From contig CM063257.1 in NCBI GenBank assembly GCA_032158295.1, positions 15,034,332 to 15,098,331 of the forward strand: a stretch of 64,000 nt of DNA. The letters run 5' to 3'. The notes beneath the pieces were generated by a model, which made no database searches, was not told the origin of the DNA, and worked only from the letters and a program-made list of their open reading frames with translations. Every line of letters begins with the position of its first letter. Position 1 is the first letter of the stretch. A program made the position numbers and the translations under genes. The stretch is from Pycnopodia helianthoides (Eukaryota; Echinodermata; Asteroidea; Forcipulatida; Asteriidae). This document shows, piece by piece, positions 12,570-26,400 of the stretch.

Positions 12570-14317
12570 GGTATTATACAGGATTGGTACAGAAAAATAG
12601 AGTCGGCTGGTTACAAGCTTATTACCAATCATAAGGACCTACATGCAAAAATAAGTTAGTGGCCTGATGTTTCAAACCAGACTCTTTATTGTAGGCTAAA
12701 TGACAACACAACACACATAAACAGGTATACTGGTGTAACCAAGGCAGTCAAGTGGAAAGAGATGACAGAGATGAAAGCACACAGAAAAAGCAGGGGATGA
12801 ACAAAGAGGAACGGTGACAGGGGGGGTTCAGGGGAAGAAGCTGATTTGACCACAAGAGGTGGGGGAACACAAAAGAAAAATTTAATGATGTGAAGAGGGA
12901 GAAAAAAAGTAATTGAGTAGTGATTGAGGCAGACTGAGAAGGGGGATATCTGTGGTAAAAAAGAATAGTAGAGCTGACAAATTTGCATAGTTTGGAACAG
13001 GATCCTGTTTTGATCCATATTCTTGTAATTATAACGTTGTTGTGCTTTTAGCTATTCTCTGTACTTTAAGCAGCTCCATGAAATTGGGCCCTGGTTTGAG
13101 CCCATCTTTAAGGAATATGAAGTTCATCATTGATGGTGGCTAGCTGGTGTATTAGTTTCTGTTATTCGATATCTGGGGGATTACGGGTGATCCAGAAACA
13201 TGGAAGGTGCTTCATTTCCGAGAGACTCGTACGTCAGTCATCAATCAGGCAATCCGACTTGGGTTACGTTATGATACATGAACGTTTATACATTTTTTTT
13301 TTTTTTTTTTTTTGTTCCCCTTTTTTAAGAAGTCCTGAAGATTCCTCCACATAATCATCGCAATACTTGTTTGATTTTATGTTTGCCCTCCAGTAGTGTT
13401 CGATGAGCATTGTCAAGGCGTTGCGTTTCATAGCACTTTCTTGACAAGTTCTAGTAACCTTTTTGCGTGAAGTGCGCCTGTAAGTACATTGTACTCGAGC
13501 ATGGCGAGTGATAGGGTTGTGCAACTACATGTACGTTTACTTTCCGAAATGTTTCAACAGAGCTTGTGACTTCCATTTAACTGTTTAAAACATTTCTACC
13601 GATTCCAATCAGAATTGTGAGCTGACCTATTAACATGATTAATCAAATAATAGGAGCATGTCAACACACTTTCCAGGATTAAAAATGGAACGTACCCAGT
13701 CTTTACAGTCACAAAACCACAAACCACAGTGGGGCAGGGTGCAAAGCAAAATGTGCGAAGCATAATCAGTTTGCTAGTGCAGTCCTCAGTCCAACGTTGG
13801 ATTTTGATGGTTGGTATTAAAGGTCTAACAAGACAAAACCTCATAAGCACAAGCGCCATCTTCAAAAAATATACTGCAATGCATCTTGGGAAACCGAATA
13901 CAATTAGTTAATAAATCAAGCTGCCCAGATGGAGCCATGCTGTAGTTTACCTGTAACTTATGCCATGTTTTATAGTTGTGTGTCCCATTGCTTGAAAATT
14001 AGCATGGCATGATGGTTGCTGATGCTGCTCCGACTCGGATTTCACCCAGAATCCTTTGCGCGCCGATCATGCGCATTGGGACATGCATATGGCCTACAGA
14101 TGGATTGCACATGACATAATTGACCACCATCTTTGATGAAAAACAATGGAAGGTGTACGCGCTACGTAGACTCTTAGCCAATGATAGCTCTTCACGCATG
14201 CACGTTTGATCATAGATGGCTGCCAAAGCAAGGGGTTTGTTGTGCAAATTAGGATTTTTTATTTTTATTTTTTCGGTAAGACTTTCAAAAGCTTATCACT
14301 GATTTGTTTCTCCCCAG
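12570..14317. other. Non-coding stretch before the first visible NUP210 exon
   Basis: Contains T20 near 13291 and a T-rich acceptor tract before 14318. No NUP210-like frame found; short exons cannot be ruled out. Confidence 0.45.
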
Positions 14318-14456
14318 GCCGGATACAAGCAAAGTGCAGCACCAGTTCAAGGCTTACTACACGGTCAATGGAGCTGCTTTGGGTTTCAGTAGTCTAGCCT
14401 TCACAGCTGCATCAAAGACAGGTCTTCCTGTATCCAGCAAAGTCAGAGATATTCAG
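14318..14456 (+). CDS. NUP210: NUP210 exon a (first visible)
   Basis: Acceptor TCCCCAG and donor CAG/GTACTC. The first base completes a codon begun in an unseen upstream exon; 46 codons follow, including 'QHQFKAYYTVNGAALG'. It corresponds to the lumenal Ig-like region just before the BIG2 domain of the vertebrate protein. Confidence 0.88.
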
Positions 14457-17400
14457 GTACTCATCATGTGTGTGTGTCAAGTGCACAATAGAGAGGTTTC
14501 AGAAACGTATGGTTCACAAGTGTACGGTTCACAAGCGTACAGTTCACAAGTGTACTGTTCACAAGCGTACGGTTCACAAGCGTACGGTTCACAAGAGTAC
14601 GGTTCACAAGCGTACGCTTCACAAGCGTACGGTTCACAAGCGTACGGTTCACAAGTGTACGGTTCACAAGCGTACAGTTCACAAGCGTACGGATACATAT
14701 ACAGATATACACAAGGTTTTTAGCTAGGATTCGGTCAAAGGGTGTCCAAATTTGCTGTAAATTTTAAAACCGGGTGAATTACAATAACTTACAATACATT
14801 TACATGTAAATGGCAGATAAAACAGGGTGTCCGAAATTTAAAACAGGGTGTGCGAAAGACACCCAGACACATTAACCGTATCCGTTCACGTTCGATGTGC
14901 GTCACATTTTGTTTTGCAATCATAGAATTGTGTGTCAAAGTATAGATACAGGTTGGCGTAACAATTTGGGAGCAAAACAATTCAAAAACATTTTGTATTA
15001 CATGTATAAGTAAGTTGTTCATTTTCGGATCTACACGTGAAACGCGTGTAAAGAAAGTTTCCAGCAAGCGTGGCAAAATGGAGACCCTGTTTACTTTATT
15101 GCTTTTATTTATGTATTCTTATGTCTTACTTTACAGTAGATTTAGCTATATTTTTTTGTGTTTGAAGTAAACCTTTGTTACGTTGTGCACAAATGTTGAG
15201 GTAGCTCTATGACTTTGGACCTTGTAAACCGTGACTTAAAGAAGGGGGGGGGGGAGTAATTACTCCAAAAATTAATGGCCATAAAGTTTTATTGTGTATT
15301 TCTACATTTATATAGGATTAATACAATCTAACGGTCTCTAAAACCAAAGATGTACTTTGCCTTTAAAGGCCCTGTACACTATTGGTAAGATCGAAAAACA
15401 CAAATGTTCACAGATTCACAAATAACTTACATGATTTAAAGTAAGTAATGGTAGAAAGGGTTTCTAAAAAAATATTTCTGCCTAAAATGCTATCGTTTTT
15501 GAGAAATTAGTAAAACAATAGTTTTTATCATGCGTGATATAAACTCGATGCTTGAAAAAACAGAAAACACATAGGTCTCTTTTCACTATTTTCTCGTGAC
15601 CTCGATGACCAATTGAGCTCAAACTTTCACAGGTTTGTTTGTTCATGCATATGTTGAATCACACAAAACATAAACACTATCTGCGACTATTTTGTTAGCT
15701 CTACCAATCCTGTATAATACCTTTAATGTTGGTCAACATTTTACAAATTTTTCGTTGTGGATTAGGTTTTTCCGCCTCTGCAGTTAACACCAAGAAACAT
15801 CACCCTCTTGATCGGTGCTGAGTTCCAGGTGAGTGTCCATTTTTTTTGTTCATATCCAATAATGTCATGTTTCAAATTTTGCTCCAACAGAGCATAAAAT
15901 AATAAAATTTTACATCATTTTTAACGTGAGTTAGAGATTTGTAACTTTTTTTCCCACTTTCATAACTTGACCTTGGAAACCCTCTTTAACCTGTTGAACA
16001 ATGTTTGTTGCATGCTTAGTCTTAAAGGCACAGTGCACATTTGGTAATGACTCTGAAAATGAATGGCAGTAAAAACTTAGGTGGTAAGACAAACAGCAGC
16101 TTTGGGTAGTAAAATGAATTTTGAGAAACTTTGAACTTCATAGTACTACAGTTATGGAAAATATATCACTTTTTATTCCCCCAAATTTGAATATGAGAAA
16201 GAAACGCTTCTCAGACTGTGTATTCCTATGGGGAAAATTCTTCCGGTTTTTCGGTAATATCTCAGAAACCTGACCACCTTTTGAAGTGAAATTTTCACAG
16301 GTTAGTTTTATTGTACATGTATGTACCTACAGGATTAACACAATCAGTAGGCTCCAATTACCAAACGTGTACTGTGCCTTTAAGACATATTTATGTTTTA
16401 GTGCCTGATCACAAAGACCTTTTTTTTATCTCACCCAAGGTACGGAGTACCGGTGGTCCGCAGCCGCAGTCCCAGATTGAGTACAGCATCGGTGACTTTC
16501 AGATTGCCAGCATCGCAACCAGCGGAGTGCTCAAGGCGTTGGCCCTGGGCCATAGCCGGGTGACGGGTAAAGCCATCGGCTATGACCAAGAGACTGGATC
16601 ACCCGTCGTGTACTCACAGGTAAGTCCTCATGGCTCTCATTGATATTCGAGACCTGCGGGTCAGGCCCTTGCGCTTCAGCTTTATTTTTGTGAAGTAGTC
16701 CACCGGGTTATAGCTGTGTGTTTAACTTTATAGCCGGGTGCCGGGTAAAGCCGTCGGCTATGACCAAGATAGTGGATTACCCATCGTGTACTCACAGGTA
16801 AGTCATCTGGCTCTCATTGATATTTGACACCTGCGGCATCAGGCCTTGCGCTTCAGCGTTTTTTCTGAACTAGTCTCCCGGGCTAGTAAAATGTGTGTTT
16901 AACTTGCCCCCAGGAAGTTTTAGTAACCCAGATTTTAAGAATGTATTGTCATGCTTTATGATGCATTAATGGTTGCAAGCCCAACCATTTAACCCTTTAG
17001 AGACCATAGTGGCTGCAAGCAGCTTGTACCAAAATGCTCAAAGCGGCTGCAATAGCCCAAAAATTAGACCTACTTTTGCTCAATCAAGAGGGTTAAAGAA
17101 AAGCTTACGGACCGAATTGACATTTTCCAATGTTTCTCATGTAAGCATAGAATCTATCAACTATCAAACAAGACCTGTGTTTCTGTTTCTTAATAATCTT
17201 CCTGACATTTTTCCTGATAATAACGGTGCAAAAAATCAACAAGATTAGCAATATCTGGGCGTATGGTGAGGATTAAACAGAGATGAACAGTCTCTAAAGG
17301 GTAAATGGTCAAATGAAGATACATTTACATACTCAAAAATAATTTAACGCATTAAATTTTTAATTTTTTTTATATCTGAAAAGGAAGATACTTATGCATT

Positions 17401-20400
17401 TTAAACAAGTATGTTGCACAGTTGTTAGTAGCCCACGGGCAAGTTGAGAAGTGGTGTTTTCTAGAGCCTGTAGCATTTTTACTAGAAGATGTACGCCGGC
17501 TAGTGCTAAGGGTGAGCCCCGGGCGTATTTTGGCTACCCTGACCAGAAACAAGTTTCTGGCGTAAAGTTCATTAACTAAAACAATTTCCAAGAGCCACGC
17601 GAAAACGGGTCGGTAAACAGAAACAGTTTGTGACATAGGTACATACACCTCTAGAAAAGTGTTGCACTCAAAATCTACTGCCTTTATTTTATTTTCAAGT
17701 AATGGAACTTAGTCTTCATAATGTTATCAACAAAATAGGAATGGTGTGCTTCAAAGTTTTTCATTTTAAAAGAATTCTGTTGACATTTGTGGAAACCAAG
17801 CTTGACCGAGCCAATAACTTGGTTGTTGTTTGGTCGGGAGAGCTGCATCATAGCCAAGAACCCCATGGAGAGACGACAATGAAGGAAGTTTCAGTTTTAG
17901 GTGTGGGAGAAAAACCCCAGAGAAATATTCCAGGGAAAATCCCGGCAATCAGGCAGGGACTGAAAAACCCAATCCACATAGTGCCCCGGTGTGATATGAA
18001 CCGGAGTCCCCAGAGGTGGAAGGCAAAGCAAGATACCACTACGCCAACCTGTATGCCGAATTGCTGAGCAGCTTTGAAAAACAGGTGTTTCACTGAAAGG
18101 TCCTCCCAGGATGAACAAGAATTTAATAAATAAATAAACAAATAAATAACTAGATATAAGTTTTTGTTGCAAGCACAAAAACAAGGTGTTCGGGAAGCGT
18201 ATTTTTCCCCCCCAGGACCAAGCATTTACTACTCAGTATATAGATCTTGAACCTGCACCTTTAAAGGCCCTGTACACTATTGGTAAGATCGAAAAACACA
18301 ATGTTCACAGACTCACACATAACTTACATGATTTAAAGTAAGTAATGGTAGAAAGGGTTCCTTAAAAAATTTCTGCCTAAAATGCTATCGTTTCTGAGAA
18401 ACGAGTAAAACAGTAGTAATTATCGCGTGCGATAATTTGAAAAAACAGAAAACACATAAGATCTCTTTTCACTATTTTCTCGTGACCTCGATGACCAATT
18501 GAGCTCAAACTTTCACAGGTTTGTTTGTTCATGCATATGTTTAATCACACAAAATGTGGACACTGATTTTGAGCTGTTACCAAAAGTGTACATTACCTTT
18601 AAGGTGACGTCATATCACACTTTTGTCCGAACACCTAAAAAGGACTTTCTCAATCTCTCCCCAGGATATCATTGATGTTTACGTAATCCGTCTGAATGGT
18701 ATCAAGATCCACGCCCCTCTCCTGCGCTTGCAGTCCAACACCGAGATGCCGGTGTACGCCGTGGGTACCAACGAACACGAGACACCGTTCACCATTGGCA
18801 ACGTAGTACCGGGGCTGGAGTTTCACTGGACGGTTACCAACCCTGATGTGGTCAGCGTCGAGCCGGTGTTCCAACGGGTGAGTGACGTCGCGTGCGGCGC
18901 ATCGCGGCAAAGTTGATTTTTACACTAAGCTTATAGGGACCTTGTCAAAGTTAGTCCAGGACAACCAGCGGATAAGAGCCGCCCAGGTCAAGAATTTTTA
19001 CCAGCCGTTTAGTCACCTTGTTTGAAAATGGGTGTCAGAGAAAACATGGACATGGGAGAAGTTCACAGTGCCTGGGGTTAGAATTGTTAACAAACCACAG
19101 ATACTTAGATCGCTATCTACTGGAAAACAAGCAAGGGGGTCTCTACATGTCTCACTAAAAAATCACACTACACATCTTGATTAAAAACAATGACCTCCAA
19201 ACCTTCCAGATCACTCAAAAGCAGCAAGTTTGTTTATACTACATTTAATCAGCCAGTCAAACCGCAGAGCGCTCAGCTGGGTGCATTAGCATAGGACATG
19301 TCTTTAGTGCATCGGAGAACTGTGTGCCTTTCAGCGAGTAAAACCAAGTCTCTCATAGAAATACAGTCTGATGGAAATCCAACAAAAATTTGACATCGGA
19401 CAATTGTTATCTGACTACCTGTTCTTGATTAATTTTGACAAGACCCCTTAGGGAACACGGTATAATGATCTGAATTAGTTATATGGTCTTCCCTCCGGAC
19501 ACCAAGCAAGATATACCCTATATTTACGGGCAACTTGTAACTATAATGATTAAAGGTATTATACAGGATTGGTAGAGCTGACAAAATAGTCGCAGACAGT
19601 GTTCATGTTTTACAGGATTGGTAGAGCTGACAAAATAGTCGCAGACAGTGTTCATGTTTTACAGGATTGGTAGAGCTGACAAAATAGTCGCAGACAGTGT
19701 TCATGTTTTACAGGAATGGTAGAGCTGACAAAATAGTCGCAGACAGTGTTCATGTTTTACAGGATTGGTAGAGCTGACAAAATAGTCGCAGACAGTGTTC
19801 ATGTTTTACAGGATTGGTAGAGCTGACAAAATAGTCGCAGACAGTGTTCATGTTTTACAGGATTGGTAGAGCTGACAAAATAGTCGCAGACAGTGTTCAT
19901 GTTTTACAGGATTGGTAGAGCTGACAAATAGTCGCAGACAGTGTTCATGTTTTACAGGATTGGTAGAGCTGACGAAATAGTCGCAGACAGTGTTCATGTT
20001 TTACAGGATTGGTAGAGCTGACAAAATAGTCGCAGTTTTCTTGAAAATGACTTCATTTCAGTGGAAAATATGTCACACAAAAAATGGTTCTAGTTTGAAA
20101 GTTGAAATCAGTAAGCTTTCAGACTAAAATTAAACAATGCTGTTTTTTTTATCCTTACCAATCCTGTATAATGTCTTTAATTGATTTTGTATTGTATTTT
20201 ATTTTGGCTTCAAACAAAGATACTGACAGAAAAAGTAGATTCCCATCATAGGGCTAGATACATGTAGCTCATTAATCCGGAGGTCATTGGTTCAAATCCC
20301 GCTCTAGTCAATTTGTCTTTGTTCAACCCAAAGGTTATTTAAATATTCCAGTTTTCCTTGTGGTGTATTACTTGATATTTGAAAGTTGTAACAGTGTCAG

Positions 20401-23400
20401 CTTGGCGAATATGAACGGGTAAGCCATTCCATAGTGAAGGTGCAATGACGTATGAAGGCTCTTTAACCATAGAATTTAGAACTGGTATTTATTCATGTGT
20501 TTATAGCAAGGTGTATCAAGCCATAGTGAAGGTACAACCACGTTGAAGGCTCTTTGACCAAAAGAGTTTATTTATTTATTTTTGTTATTTTCTTTACACT
20601 TCTTCACTGGCAAAACAATACAAACAAGAGAAAAACAAGGAAATCAAAAATAAACGAATACAAAAAAGAAAATAGAATAAACAAAAGTTACCATGATATA
20701 AAAATCATTAAAAATATAAAACAAATCGTCAGTGAGTGGCAAGATGGAACAGGTGGCAGCACCTCTACAGAGGGAGGGGAAGAGGCAAACCGGGGTTAAG
20801 AATCTCCACCAAAACCTCAATACCGGTAGCACAACGGCAGTTAAAGAACCGGTATTTATTTGTGTGTTTCCAGCAAGGTGTAACGAGCCAGTCGGAGCAT
20901 AATGTAGCCATGAGGGTCCACACGCTGAATCCTGGAGAGGCTTCCCTCAAGCTGAGAGCCACGTTTCACCCCTCCACCCCAGCCCAGGCCATCACTACTA
21001 ATATGCTGATAGATGAGATCCAGCTTCAGGTACCCTAATTAAATCCCTCTCTATGTGTTTCATAATTAATACGCTATCAATAGATAGTTCCCAATTGATG
21101 CCATATTTACGAGCAAATTGCATTTTGGCTTGCAGGCACGTCAAGCGCTCAAATTATTAATGTAGCAGTGTTATTCACTGACCAATCGTGCAATGAGTTT
21201 TGTAAAATGTGCTTATGCTACACGCTGTCTTCATGCGAAACGCATGACTGTGTGTTCCAAATTCCCGGTAAAATGGTACATTTTGGTCATATTGCATCCT
21301 ATCTTTAGACAAAGCGTCACCGTTTTCACAACCCTGGCAAAATCCTGTGTTTGGAGAAAACCGTGTTTAAAGTTTAACTATTTTCCAAACTGCTGTTTCG
21401 GAGAGTACCTAATTCTTTTTATAGGAAGTTTTACCACCAAAATAAAGCTGACTCCATCAGACATACAGAACTGTCAATAAGTTTTCAATCTTGCAAGTAT
21501 TTTGGTGAGTTATTATTAATTCCCAAATACTATGACACTTCCCCCCCCCCCAAAAAAAAGAAAAAAGAAAGCATCGAATACAAACCAGTGCATTGAGATC
21601 CAACGGTTCTTGTAAACGCTTAACTAATTATAGGTCAACAAATTCGCCAGTTCGTGAAAACGCAAAAGCCAAACCCCGCTTGTTTGGCACCCTGCCACCT
21701 CTATGTATTTCAAATAATGGAGGGGCTTATCTTGATTCGCCACTTTGTGAAAACGCGTAATGGCAAAGTTTGTGGGTCGTCGATCTTGCAAATTGGTGCT
21801 ACTACAAAACCATTCTGTGTCAGTTCCTGAAACTTGCTGAAAATGTTGACTGGAATGAGTATGTGCAGGATTTGTACAAAAATTGATTTACCAAATATTG
21901 TGATTTTTGACACATTCGTCTGTTGGTGAAAACGGTGAGAGTAGACTGTTTTCTCTTCCGTCTGCTGCCGCTTCAAACTTGTGTGAATGGTTTGGAATGG
22001 TGCGTCAACCGCTGGAAAATATGATCGTCTTTAACAGACCCTTGTGGTTAATAAACCCTTGTAGTTTATAAAGTTGCACTCCCTTAAGGTGATCTCTGTC
22101 CTGTCGCTTCCCAGGTTGTATTACAAACTTGGGTGTGATCCATGCAGTGGAACATGTGGAATGGTTTGGAATGTCAACGAGTTGGAAAATATTGTGGTCT
22201 GTGACAGACCCTTGTGGTTAATAAACCCTTGTAGTTTCTTACTTGATATTTGAAATAAAAAGTTGCATCCCCTTAAGGTGATCCCTCTGCTGCCGCTTCC
22301 CAGGTTGTATCACAAACTTGGGTGTGATCCCTGGTGCAGTTACAGGTTGAATGGCTTCTGACTGGCACAAAGAACAAAAATAGGGAGTTTGCCAACATTA
22401 GGGCTAGATTGCTCAGTTGGTGGAGCACAGGCACGTTAATTTGGAGGTTAGTCAATTTTTCATTTTCCAGCCCAAACCGAAATAATAAGCATAACTTCTA
22501 TTTTAAAGTTGTGTACAATCGTCTCCCTGAACAGGTGTTTGAGAAGCTGCAGCTGTCCAACTCCTGCCACGAGGAGCTGCTGATGACTCCTGACACCCAC
22601 ACCCACATCAAGACCAACCGCGACGGCTCGGCCCGCATGTCCTTCATCGTCTTGACCACTGACTTTGAGCCCCTACTGAAAGTAAACGAGCAGGGACTGG
22701 TGTCGGCTGGGTCCAGAACCGGTCAGGCATCGGTGAAGGTCACTGCGTACGAGAGCTTCGGAGTCAACCAGACGCTAGTCTTGCTGGTCAAGGTGGGTTC
22801 TTGTAAAAGCTTCTGCTAACGTTTACTTCAACTTCATGGGTGGCATTGTTCGCTTGTGCATAAACCGGTCGCCTCCCCCCACTGTTGCCCTGGTTCGATT
22901 CCCGGCTAAGGCAATAAGAGAGTAGAGTTTTGCCTTGGTTCTCTCCTATGTCATGAGGGTTTTTCTCCAGGCCCTCGGGTTTTTCTCCTCTGAAATTGTG
23001 TAGTTTTCCTTTTTCTTCATGAGCTAACACGATACATCATTTTGTGGATTTAAAAATGTGGTTCTAGAAAATGGCGGACCATATCAGTTCACGAAGTAAA
23101 AGGAAAACCACACACTTTTTCAGGCATATTTGTGTAGATCATTATATTCTACTTTAAAACATCTTTCCAACCATATTCATTTCATAACAAATGCTTTCAA
23201 ATGCTTTTTATGGCCCAAGCACCCAATCCAATGCAGCGTGTCCCTTTAACTGTAATTGTTCTCTTCACCCAGGAGTAAACGGATACCTCTGAGGGCAGAG
23301 ATAGTTCTTGTGAATGAATTATCTTTGTGCCCTTTATATTTTTGGCAAAGGGGAGTTGAGATTGTTTAAGGAATTAAATAACAAGCTTAGAATTTGGCAT

Positions 23401-26400
23401 ACAGTTGGAGATAGGTAGAATGACAATCAATGGCAGACATTTTGAAAATATTAAACATTTCTTGTAATTGTACATATGGTTACATGTGTGGATATAACAG
23501 CTTCTCACCAAGTAAGTTTTTGTGGTCAATAATTTTTGTAGTAAATACCAATCTATGACCTTACCTTTGTTAAGAATACAATTTGATCTCCTTGTACCTG
23601 TAGGTGAAGCCTGTGTCGTACATAGCTATCTATTCCGTCACCAATCTGCTCACCACAAGAGCGGAGAAACTGACAGTATTCCCAGTTGGGATGACGCTCT
23701 CCTTTGCGGTCGGTTTCTATGACAACTTCGGTGATAGATTCGAAGCTACGAACACTGTACTGCAACACAGAATCAGCAGGTATTATACACCACACTCACA
23801 GATCCTTGTCATTTGATTGGTGGAACACTCGTCACATGCCATCCTTCATTTTGCCAGACTGCCGTGATGCTTCAAAATTTAATATAGGAGTCCTACATGT
23901 ATATGGATGGTTATAAAGAGGCCAAGCCAGTTCCGACTTGTATTATTTCAAATTATGGTGCTGTTATTTTTTAAAGGCTCATAGTCTGGTTCTTGAAAAT
24001 ATGCATATACATGTAGTTAATTTTTGTGTAAGAGATTAGGCGCCACGCAAATATCGAACAGCCTAAGGAATGGCATTGCTTTATTTATATCTGTGGTGTT
24101 TTTTTTGTCACCCCTTTTTTTGTTTTCAATAGATTTGATATGTTGCGACTTCAGGCTGGACCAGATAATGGAACCTTTGTTGCCAGGGCAACCCATGCAG
24201 GCAGTACAATATTCAAGGTAAACTTTCTTCATGACCAACTCCTGAACTATATGGATGTTGTTGCGTAAGAAGACCTTTCAATGGTTAAAAGTTGTGCGTG
24301 GCGCAACACACTTGCTCATTTCCAAGCGGTTAAGAGCCCCATACTGAAGCTCTGGTGTTTCTGATCAGCAGAGTGTGGGTTGGAGTCCCGGTCTTGACAC
24401 TTGTGTCTTTAACCAAGATTTTTGACCACAATTGCTTTGTCCTTCAGATGGGACATTCAAGCCAGAGGTCCTGTGTACTAGGATTGGTAGTGCACGTAAA
24501 AGAACCTAGAAAAATGATCGTGGAAGAGTAGGGGTTTACCCCGGTGTTTCTGGTTCTTATTTGTGGCGTGTCATGGCCGAGTGGTCTAGTTCACCATACC
24601 CAAGCTCTGGTGTTGTCAGCAGCACAGTGTGGGTTCGAATTCCGGTCATGACACTTTGTGCCCTTGAGCAAGGCACTTAACCATAATTGTTTCATAAAAA
24701 AATTAGGGAAGGTAGTGCATTCTGCTCTACCAGCCCAGCTCCTAGTGGATGATACCCATGCCTACGTCCTTACGGACTGTAAAGGGGGCTAACCCTGTTT
24801 CAGCCCCAGGAGTAGGTGGCAACATGCCTCTGGTGTCAGTTGATTTGGGTCAACAGCCCAAATCATTTAAGTGTGTAGCCCTCACCTTGAAGTGGTCGTT
24901 CGGCCTCGTGAGTAAGGCGGTATCTCATAAAAAAAAATTAAAATTAAATTAAAAAAGCACCCTTGTTTACAGGATTCCTTTAGGCTTACGAACTGCAGTG
25001 ATTAAGTTCACTTATGAGGCACAGGCAAATTTTTCACGGAGGCAACAGAGGCAATTGCCTCCGTCATTGCCTTGGTGCCCCTTGAAATGTTCCAATAGAA
25101 ATTTACAGTTTCCTCATAGAGGTGCCCTTTAACAAGGAGAAAACGCCTTGGTGCCCTTGCCCTTTCAAGAACGAACCATCAGGCCTGGAGGCATCCTTGG
25201 TAACATTGCCAGAAATATAATTAATATAGTAATATTTGTTGACCTCAGTGATGGCGGCCTATGCAAGGGGTCTATTCTAGACAGTAACCTCAAATGTCTT
25301 CACCCGTTTACCGTGTGACTTATTCCAAAGCTTTGACCATGTTTCTTTTGTTTAGGTTTGGGATAAGAACAGCCCCTGGATTGAGGACTACGTGAACATC
25401 CCCGTTGGCAGCGTGGTAGAGCCCAGTAAAGGGTTCACTGTTGGCGATGTGATATGCTTCAGGTCGCCACTATTAACAGGAGAGGGTAGGTCATTTCAGT
25501 AGAAGCACAGATGAGAAAGATCAGTTTCAATAGTGGTAACATTTCCAGGTACAGGTACACAAAATCCAACAAACTTTAAAATATGGCCAAGTGATTAAGG
25601 GCACTTGACTCAAGTTCTAGTGTTTCTGATCAGCAAAGTGTGGGTTTGAGTCCCGGTCTTGACACTTCTTAACCATTATTGCTTCCTCCTTCATACGGAG
25701 TGTAAAGCTGTAGGTTCCTCGTGTTGTGCAATGCATGTTAAAAGATCTTAGTACACTTATCGTTAAGAGAAGGGGTTCGCCCCGTTGTTTTCTGGTGTAG
25801 TTTGCTGCAGATTGCCCCACAGCATCTTGTGGTTATATGATGCTATAGATAGGTTGCAGTATGACGTAAATCGGCCATCTTTACGGGCAGTTTAGAACAA
25901 ACAGTCGTGCGTTTCGTGTGAGAACGGCGTGCAACACGCGCGCATATCACGAAACTCATTGCAGGATTGGTCAGTGAACAACGCGGCTGCGTTAATAAGT
26001 TGAGCGTTTGACGCATCTGCAAGCCAAAATGCAATTTGCCCGTAAAGATGGCGTCTACTGGGAACTACATTGTATCTATAGAAATAAATGGGTCTTGTAT
26101 TTCAAACATAGCTTCGCATAACTTGTAGAAAAAATTACGTGCACTTTGAGATGCCCTCGAGTGTGATGATAAATCACTATAGACCCCTTGCACAGCGCGC
26201 AGTGTACTCACATGTGCCTATCCTGGGTGTCATTTCGGGTGTCAAAATCGTATACAAACATGCACAAAAGAGAGTTGACACCCAAAATGACGCGCTTTGT
26301 TCAGAGGGGCGTTCTGTGTTGTGTAAGGGGTCTATATATAAATCAATAGCTCCCCCCTTGCATAACGCGAAACGCTACAGGTACGCTGAGGTTACGAACA

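Noticed and set aside
14464..14727. Open frames with repeated pentapeptides on both strands
   Set aside because: They are products of a 15-bp minisatellite without stops; composition and location inside an intron give no support for genes.
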